Assembly: GCA_024639005.1 (NCBI GenBank)
Contig: JAHEJD010000008.1
Location: forward strand, 1 to 64,000
DNA length: 64,000 nt
Direction of reading: 5' to 3'
Source of the DNA: Chromatiaceae bacterium
GTDB lineage: Bacteria > Pseudomonadota > Gammaproteobacteria > Chromatiales > Chromatiaceae
Position 1 is the stretch's first letter, and each line of letters starts with the position of its first letter. A model generated the notes under the pieces. That model worked only from the letters and a program-made list of their open reading frames with translations, did not search any database and was not told the DNA's origin. Made by a program: the position numbers and the translations under genes. Shown here piece by piece: positions 55,510-64,000 of this stretch.

Positions 55510-56685
55510 ATGTTTGAGTTAATGGACGTAGATAGCCAAAACGCAGTGATCAAGGTAATCGGTGTCGGCGGCGGTGGAGGCAACGCCATAAATCACATGT
55601 TGCGTTCCAACATCGAGGGTGTGGAGTTTATCTGCGCCAATACGGATGCCCAGGCGCTGCGCAGCACCGAGGTACGTACGGCGCTGCAGCTGGGTTCCAA
55701 CGTGACGCGCGGACTCGGCGCGGGGGCCAATCCGGACCGCGGCTGCGAGGCGGCCGTGGAGGATCGCGACCGGATCTGTGAGGCGCTGGAGGGCGCGGAT
55801 ATGGTCTTCATAACCGCGGGTATGGGCGGCGGAACCGGTACAGGTGCCGCACCTGTGGTGGCCGAGGTGGCCAAGGATCTGGGTATCTTGACCGTGGCGG
55901 TCGTCACCAAGCCGTTTAGTTTTGAGGGCGGCAAGCGCCTGCGGATTGCCGAAGACGGCATCGCCAGACTCTCTGAGCACGTCGACTCGCTGATCACAAT
56001 CCCGAACGAGAAGCTTCTCTCGGTATTGGGTAAGACCACATCGCTGTTGGACGCCTTCAAGGCCGCCAACGATGTGCTGCTGAATGCAGTGCAGGGTATC
56101 GCCGAATTGATCACCAAACCCGGTCTGATCAATGTGGACTTCGCCGACGTGCGCACGGTAATGGCCGAGATGGGTCTCGCTATGATGGGGACCGGCAAGT
56201 CGACCGGTGACCAGCGTGCACGCGAGGCGGCCGAGCTGGCGATCCGCAGTCCGCTCCTCGAGGACGTCAATTTATCCGGCGCACGCGGCATCCTGGTAAA
56301 CATCACTGCGGGCCTGGATCTCGCAATAGGCGAGTTCGATGAGGTGGGCAACACTGTGAAGGAGTTCGCGCGAGACGATGCGACCGTCGTCGTGGGAACC
56401 GTCATTGATCCGGACATGGTCGATGAGATGCGGGTCACGGTCGTTGCGACCGGCCTCGGTGAGGAAGAGCCGGCAGCCTTGAGAAAGCCCGAGGTCGAGA
56501 TCAAGCCGGTGCGCTTGATCAACAACGATGCGTTGGATACGGAAGAACTCGATTACACTTCGCTCGAAGTGCCGACCAACATCCGGCGCAGCCCGAAGTC
56601 CGCCAACGAGTATGTGAAGTCCGCAGAGAGCAAGGACATGGAGTATCTTGACATCCCTGCCTTTCTGCGGCGCCAGGCGGATTGA
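55510..56685 (+). CDS. ftsZ: Cell division protein FtsZ
   Basis: [42 protein letters not shown]-terminal [13 protein letters not shown]; start at 55510 preferred because AGGAG abuts the upstream ATG at 55501. Confidence 0.98.
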   Translation: MFELMDVDSQNAVIKVIGVGGGGGNAINHMLRSNIEGVEFICANTDAQALRSTEVRTALQLGSNVTRGLGAGANPDRGCEAAVEDRDRICEALEGADMVFITAGMGGGTGTGAAPVVAEVAKDLGILTVAVVTKPFSFEGGKRLRIAEDGIARLSEHVDSLITIPNEKLLSVLGKTTSLLDAFKAANDVLLNAVQGIAELITKPGLINVDFADVRTVMAEMGLAMMGTGKSTGDQRAREAAELAIRSPLLEDVNLSGARGILVNITAGLDLAIGEFDEVGNTVKEFARDDATVVVGTVIDPDMVDEMRVTVVATGLGEEEPAALRKPEVEIKPVRLINNDALDTEELDYTSLEVPTNIRRSPKSANEYVKSAESKDMEYLDIPAFLRRQAD

Positions 56686-56884
56686 TTGGGCCTCGATCTG
56701 GGGCTAACTTACTAAAGGGCCGCACATTTTTGCTTGATCCGGGTAGCGTAAAAGACGAGAATCAGGGTAATCCCTAAGGAACAATCGGGGGGGCTGCAGT
56801 ACGGCGGCGGCGTTGAAGATCTGCGATATTGAGCGCTTAAACAGCTGAAAATTAACGGGATATCGACTCGGGGAGTCCACGTCG

Positions 56885-57799
56885 ATGATAAAGCAGCGCA
56901 CCTTGAAGAACGTAATCCGCGCCACCGGGGTGGGACTCCACACGGGGGAAAAGGTCTTTTTGACCCTGCGCCCAGCAGCGCCTGACACCGGGATTGTGTT
57001 CCGTCGCGACGATCTCGAGTCGCCCCTGGACATCCCGGCCAGGGCCGAAAATGTTGGCGATACACGGTTGTCGACCACTTTGGCGAAGGACGGCGTGCGG
57101 ATCTCGACGGTCGAGCACCTGTTGTCGGCCTTTGCCGGACTGGGCATCGACAATGCGTATGCCGACGTTAGCGCCCCAGAGGTGCCGATTATGGATGGCA
57201 GCGCGGGGCCGTTCGTCTTCCTGATTCAGTCGGCAGGTGTCGAAGAGCAGAATGTCGCCAAACGCTTTATCCGAATCCGGAAGACGCTAGAGGTCAGAGA
57301 CGGCGACAAGATCGCGCGCTTCGAGCCGTTCAACGGCTTCAAGGTGAGCTTTGGAATCGACTTCGACCATCCGGCGATGAGTGACGACAGTCGGCGCTCC
57401 GAGATCGATTTTTCGTCCACGTCGTTCGTGAAGGAGGTCAGTAGGGCGCGTACCTTCGGCTTCCTGCGCGAGATCGAGACCTTGCGTGAAAACGGCCTGG
57501 CGCTCGGCGGTAGTATGAACAATGCCATCGTCGTCGACGACTTTCGCGTACTCAACGAGGACGGGCTGCGCTATGGGGACGAGTTCGTCAAGCATAAGAT
57601 CCTCGATGCTATCGGGGATCTGTACCTGCTGGGGCATAGTTTAATCGGTGCGTTCTTTGGTTATAAATCTGGCCATGAACTCAACAATCGTCTCCTCAAG
57701 GCCCTGATCGCGCAGCCGGATGCCTGGGAGGAGGTGACTTTCGCCGAGGCGGAGCGGGCGCCGATATCCTTCATGAAGCCTGCGCACGTATCTTCGTAA
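56885..57799 (+). CDS. lpxC: UDP-3-O-acyl-N-acetylglucosamine deacetylase
   Basis: [39 protein letters not shown]. Confidence 0.98.
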   Translation: MIKQRTLKNVIRATGVGLHTGEKVFLTLRPAAPDTGIVFRRDDLESPLDIPARAENVGDTRLSTTLAKDGVRISTVEHLLSAFAGLGIDNAYADVSAPEVPIMDGSAGPFVFLIQSAGVEEQNVAKRFIRIRKTLEVRDGDKIARFEPFNGFKVSFGIDFDHPAMSDDSRRSEIDFSSTSFVKEVSRARTFGFLREIETLRENGLALGGSMNNAIVVDDFRVLNEDGLRYGDEFVKHKILDAIGDLYLLGHSLIGAFFGYKSGHELNNRLLKALIAQPDAWEEVTFAEAERAPISFMKPAHVSS

Positions 57800-57812
57800 G
57801 TAGCTGATTTCA

Positions 57813-58247
57813 TTATTTTCTGACGGCGAGTCCCAAGCGCTCCAGTGCCGCGCGCAGCTGCGGATGCTTGGTATCCTCCGCGCTATCGTGGATAATTGAG
57901 GCCGCTACAGCAGAGTGCTGCGCAGGTCTGTGACGCGGCCTACAAGATTCGCGTTCCACCAGCACCTTGACCGTGACCGCCGTCAGCGCGGTGTGATCAG
58001 GGCGCAGTAGACTCAATAGCTCGGGCGCCAGATAACGCAGTCGCGTCGCCCACACCGGCGAGTCGACGTGCAGGACCAATAGGCCCTCACGAATCTGCGC
58101 GGCGCGGCAATGTGGCGCCAGGTCAGCAGGCAGTAATCGGCGAATCTGGTTGAGGAGCGCGTTTTGTGCGCGGATCTCTCGTTCGAGAAGCTTGAGCGTA
58201 GGTTTGTCCTTCAGCAGGTGGCGAACCGACTTGGGGCTGCGGGCCAT
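57813..58247 (-). CDS. DUF721/DciA-like protein
   Basis: LPADLAPHCRAAQIREGLLVLHVDSPVWATRLRYLAPELLSLLR, DUF721 pattern; position between lpxC and secA. Confidence 0.85.
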   Translation of the reverse strand: MARSPKSVRHLLKDKPTLKLLEREIRAQNALLNQIRRLLPADLAPHCRAAQIREGLLVLHVDSPVWATRLRYLAPELLSLLRPDHTALTAVTVKVLVERESCRPRHRPAQHSAVAASIIHDSAEDTKHPQLRAALERLGLAVRK

Positions 58248-58331
58248 AGCGAGGTCTCTCAGCGCGGAGTCAACCGTTAAAGGTTACACCTTTGGCGGTC
58301 GATAAGTCTTAATGGCCGGCGAACAGACGAA

Positions 58332-59261
58332 ATGAAAATCATATTCCTATCCGATGGGTGTCGACGCACTGCCAGCTTCGATCTCTGCTTCGCCAGGACC
58401 ATGGTGATCAGCGGGCTGGTCCTGATTTGTGTCGTCGCCGCGGCACTTTGGGGTGGCTATCGGATGGGCCAACGGCCCGTGGCACCACCCGTCGGGATAG
58501 ACGTTGCGTCGACAGAGATCTTGTCGCTGCTCGAGACCGAGCGGCAGGCGATCGCCGATGCCCGATCACAGCAGCGAGCACATACTGATGTACTGGCGCT
58601 CAGGATCGCCGAAATACAGGGACACCTGATGCGCCTGAATGCGCTGGGCGACCGCCTCGTGGAGGTCGGTAAACTGGACAGGGAGGAGTTCGATTTTTCG
58701 TCGTCCCCGCCGGTGGGCGGCGTCGATGATGCGCTGTCGGGCGAGATGCAGGACATCGCGGAGTTCAATGCCGAAATGAGCCGCATCTCGGCGCTGCTTG
58801 AAGATCGAGAAGACAAACTCGCGGCGATGGAACAATTGTTGACCAACCGCGAACTGATGGCGGCGATAAAGATATCCGGTCGGCCGGTCAAGAAGGGCTG
58901 GATGTCCTCGGCCTATGGCAAGCGCACCGATCCCTTCAAAGGCAAGAAGTCTTTCCATCGAGGCCTCGATTTCGCGGGCAAGCCCGGCGCCGATGTAATC
59001 GCCGTGGCATCGGGTGTGGTCTCCCGTTCTGAGAAGGTCGATGGTTACGGCAATGTGGTCGAGATCAAGCACGCCAACGGCTATTCCACGCTCTATGCGC
59101 ACAACAAAGAAAACCTGGTGAAAGTCGGGGATGTGGTCGGCAAAGGTCAGACCATTGCGCTGCTTGGCAGCACCGGCCGATCCAGTGGCCCGCACGTACA
59201 TTTCGAGGTGCATCGCGACGGCAAGCACCATAATCCGCTGCGCTTCGTAGGCAAGCCCTAG
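58332..59261 (+). CDS. M23 family metallopeptidase
   Basis: FHRGLDFAGKPGADVIAVASGVVSRSEKVDGYGNVVEIKHANGYSTLYAHN ... GPHVHFEVHRDG. Confidence 0.94.
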   Translation: MKIIFLSDGCRRTASFDLCFARTMVISGLVLICVVAAALWGGYRMGQRPVAPPVGIDVASTEILSLLETERQAIADARSQQRAHTDVLALRIAEIQGHLMRLNALGDRLVEVGKLDREEFDFSSSPPVGGVDDALSGEMQDIAEFNAEMSRISALLEDREDKLAAMEQLLTNRELMAAIKISGRPVKKGWMSSAYGKRTDPFKGKKSFHRGLDFAGKPGADVIAVASGVVSRSEKVDGYGNVVEIKHANGYSTLYAHNKENLVKVGDVVGKGQTIALLGSTGRSSGPHVHFEVHRDGKHHNPLRFVGKP

Positions 59262-59262
59262 T

Positions 59263-59381
59263 AGCCCGCTTACCTCACCGACTTCCTACTGCGGACGTCG
59301 TTATGCTCGCTGTAACGAGTACGCCCCGTCGCAGCGGCATCTCGCCGCCCTCGCAACGAAACACGGTGAAATAAGCGGGCT
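59263..59381. repeat. MITE-like repeat, copy 2 (inverted relative to copy 1)
   Basis: Left end AGCCCGCTTACCTCACCG, right end CGGTGAAATAAGCGGGCT (TIR match 16/18); reverse complement matches 8825-9009 at both ends and in the GTTTCGTTGCGAGGG...CGGGGCG core. Confidence 0.8.
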
Positions 59382-59397
59382 CGCGCTTTGCCGGAAG

Positions 59398-59420
59398 ACC
59401 CGCTGCGGCGGGTTTATTCG
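59398..59420 (+). terminator. Possible weak terminator after repeat copy 2
   Basis: ACCCGC-TGCG-GCGGGT stem followed by TTATTCG. Confidence 0.35.
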
Positions 59421-59502
59421 TTGCGTTCACCGCGTTCCAAAGCCCGATTGAGTTATCATTCTGGGCTTTGTTTTCCAGCCTGTCGGAGAAGGTCCTAGGT
59501 TA

Positions 59503-62307
<2,805 letters not shown>

Positions 62308-62323
62308 GGCCCCACAGGCGGTT

Positions 62324-63514
62324 ATGCAGGCTAGAGTCCCGGGCGTCCGACTATCGACCGCGGCCGCGGGCATCCGCTACAAGGACCGCGACGACCTGTT
62401 GCTGATCGAACTCGCCGAAGGCGGTACCTGCGCGGCGGTGTTCACCCGCAATGCGTTTTGTGCGGCACCGGTCACGGTCGCGCGTGAACACCTCGCCAAG
62501 GGACCTGTGCGGTATCTATTGATCAATGCCGGCAATGCGAACGCGGGCACTGGGTCGTCGGGTCTGCGCGCCGCGCGCGAGACCTGTCGCCTGCTGGCCG
62601 GCATGGCCGGTTGCGCGATGAGCCAGGTACTGCCGTTTTCTACCGGCGTGATCGGCGAGGACCTGCCCGTGGATCCCTTCGCGCAGTCGGTCCCGGTGCT
62701 GTTGTCAGGGCTTGCCGAGGACAACTGGGCCAGCGCGGCCGCGGCCATTATGACCACAGATACCGTCGCGAAGCTGGTGACGCACCAAGTCGGCCTGTCG
62801 AGCGGTGTGATTACCCTGACCGGGATCGCCAAGGGTTCGGGCATGATCTGTCCGGACATGGCGACCATGCTGGCCTATGTCGCGACCGACGCGGAGGTAC
62901 CCCAAGCCGTGCTGCAGGTACTGCTGCAGGAGGCCGTGGCCGGTTCGTTCAATGCGATTACCGTAGACGGCGATACTTCGACCAACGATGCCTGCGTGTT
63001 GCTGGCCAGTGGGAGTTCCGCGGTCCGGGTCGACGCCGCGGATTCGGCGGATGGTCGCCTATTGGGCGATGCGCTGAATACGGTATGCAGTGAACTCGCC
63101 GAGCGTATCGTGCGCGATGGCGAGGGCGCGACCAAGCTGGTGCGTATCCGGGTGGCGTCTGCGGGCGACCGTGACGAGGCCCGCACTGTCGCCTATACCG
63201 TGGCTCACTCCCCGTTGGTTAAGACGGCGCTGTTCGCGTCCGATCCGAACTGGGGACGCATCCTCGCCGCGGTCGGCAGGTCGGGTGTCGCGGACCTCGA
63301 TATCGATCACGTGCGTATCTGGTTGGATGATGTCGCCATCGTCAGCGGCGGCGGCCGCGATCCCGAATACACCGAGGCCGCGGGGCAGGCGGTGATGCGC
63401 GACAGCGAGATCCTGATCCGAATCGATCTCGGCCGCGGTGTCGCCACGACCGAGCTGCTGACCTGTGATCTCTCCTACGATTATGTGAAGATCAATGCGG
63501 AATACCGGTCTTAG
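62324..63514 (+). CDS. argJ: Bifunctional glutamate N-acetyltransferase/amino-acid acetyltransferase
   Basis: GIAKGSGMICPDMATMLAYVATDA, autocleavage region and ArgJ fold; ATG 62324. Confidence 0.97.
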   Translation: MQARVPGVRLSTAAAGIRYKDRDDLLLIELAEGGTCAAVFTRNAFCAAPVTVAREHLAKGPVRYLLINAGNANAGTGSSGLRAARETCRLLAGMAGCAMSQVLPFSTGVIGEDLPVDPFAQSVPVLLSGLAEDNWASAAAAIMTTDTVAKLVTHQVGLSSGVITLTGIAKGSGMICPDMATMLAYVATDAEVPQAVLQVLLQEAVAGSFNAITVDGDTSTNDACVLLASGSSAVRVDAADSADGRLLGDALNTVCSELAERIVRDGEGATKLVRIRVASAGDRDEARTVAYTVAHSPLVKTALFASDPNWGRILAAVGRSGVADLDIDHVRIWLDDVAIVSGGGRDPEYTEAAGQAVMRDSEILIRIDLGRGVATTELLTCDLSYDYVKINAEYRS

Positions 63515-63649
63515 CCCTTTCGGCATGGGATAGGGGCGAGGGGTAGGCAAGTCACAGTCGTCATCACAAGGCACGGTGGGTCGCGGCCTTGAGTGCGGGG
63601 TGTTCAGTTTGAGTTCTGTATGCGCGCTATTCAGTGACGGCTCGGTTTC

Positions 63650-64000
63650 ATGACGTCTCCCAATGATTCCCCTGGCCCTGATCAGCGCGGCGGGCTGATT
63701 CACGTCGCTGCAGCGGCGTTGATCGACGACCGTGATCGGGTGCTGTTGGCCAGGCGCCCTGTCGATGCGCACCAGGGTGGGCTGTGGGAATTTCCTGGCG
63801 GCAAGCTGGAGAACGGAGAATCGGTTGCGGAGGCGCTGCGGCGTGAGTTGCGCGAAGAGCTGGGCATCGTGCTGCAGCGGCATCGTCCCTTGATCCGCGT
63901 GCACCACCACTATGCCGATCGCAGTGTCTTGCTCGACGTGCATCGGGTCACGGCCTGGCAGGGTCAGCCGGTGGGTCGCCAGGGGCAGCCGTTGGCGTGG
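63650..64000 (+). CDS. mutT: Nudix hydrolase MutT-like, truncated by window end
   Basis: ATG 63650: MTSPNDSPGPDQRGGLIHVAAAALIDDRDRVLLARRPVDAHQGGLWEFPGGKLENGESVAEALRRELREELGIVLQ; perfect Nudix box; open at 64000, absent from ORF track. Confidence 0.9.
   Translation, partial: MTSPNDSPGPDQRGGLIHVAAAALIDDRDRVLLARRPVDAHQGGLWEFPGGKLENGESVAEALRRELREELGIVLQRHRPLIRVHHHYADRSVLLDVHRVTAWQGQPVGRQGQPLAW

Noticed and set aside
59398-59420. Strong terminator upstream of secA / SecM-like arrest peptide
   Set aside because: Stem is short with a weak T-tract; no secM-like ORF exists between the M23 gene and secA, only the repeat element and spacer
63059-63943. 294-aa minus-strand ORF antisense to argJ and mutT
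   Set aside because: Sense strand carries ArgJ and a perfect Nudix box

Overview
Housekeeping-rich chromosomal window from a GC-rich gammaproteobacterium. An isolated phosphoribulokinase suggests a Calvin-cycle autotroph, possibly Chromatiales-like (inference). From left to right it holds: tRNA-Ile2(CAU); the macromolecular synthesis operon rpsU-yqeY-dnaG-rpoD (minus strand) divergent from tsaD; plsY; folB-folK; a MASE1-GGDEF diguanylate cyclase; a PTR1/FolM-like pteridine reductase; a MidA-like methyltransferase; assorted hypotheticals; Rsd/AlgQ; slt; an IMPase-like phosphatase; a DAHP synthase; an MBL hydrolase; a two-gene DAO oxidoreductase + MnmM-type tRNA methyltransferase unit; dxs; a FIST protein; prk; purK-purE; an FAD oxidase; the dolP-diaA-yraN-lpoA / rsmI block; rnpB; the complete dcw cluster mraZ to ftsZ followed by lpxC; a DUF721/DciA-like gene; an M23 peptidase; secA; argJ; and a Nudix (mutT) gene cut by the window end. 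No CRISPR array, prophage, IS transposase or obvious defence island was seen. The most interesting signals are: (1) a translationally coupled FAD-oxidoreductase + MnmM pair that looks like a split replacement for bifunctional MnmC; (2) two copies, about 50 kb apart and in opposite orientation, of a MITE-like repeat with terminal inverted repeats, each abutting a gene's 3' end; (3) a triple TGGGN MraZ-box array with 10-nt period and a small hairpin at the mraZ start codon; (4) several small or unknown genes. No convincing entirely new multi-gene system is evident. All family assignments come from motif recognition by eye; no searches were run.
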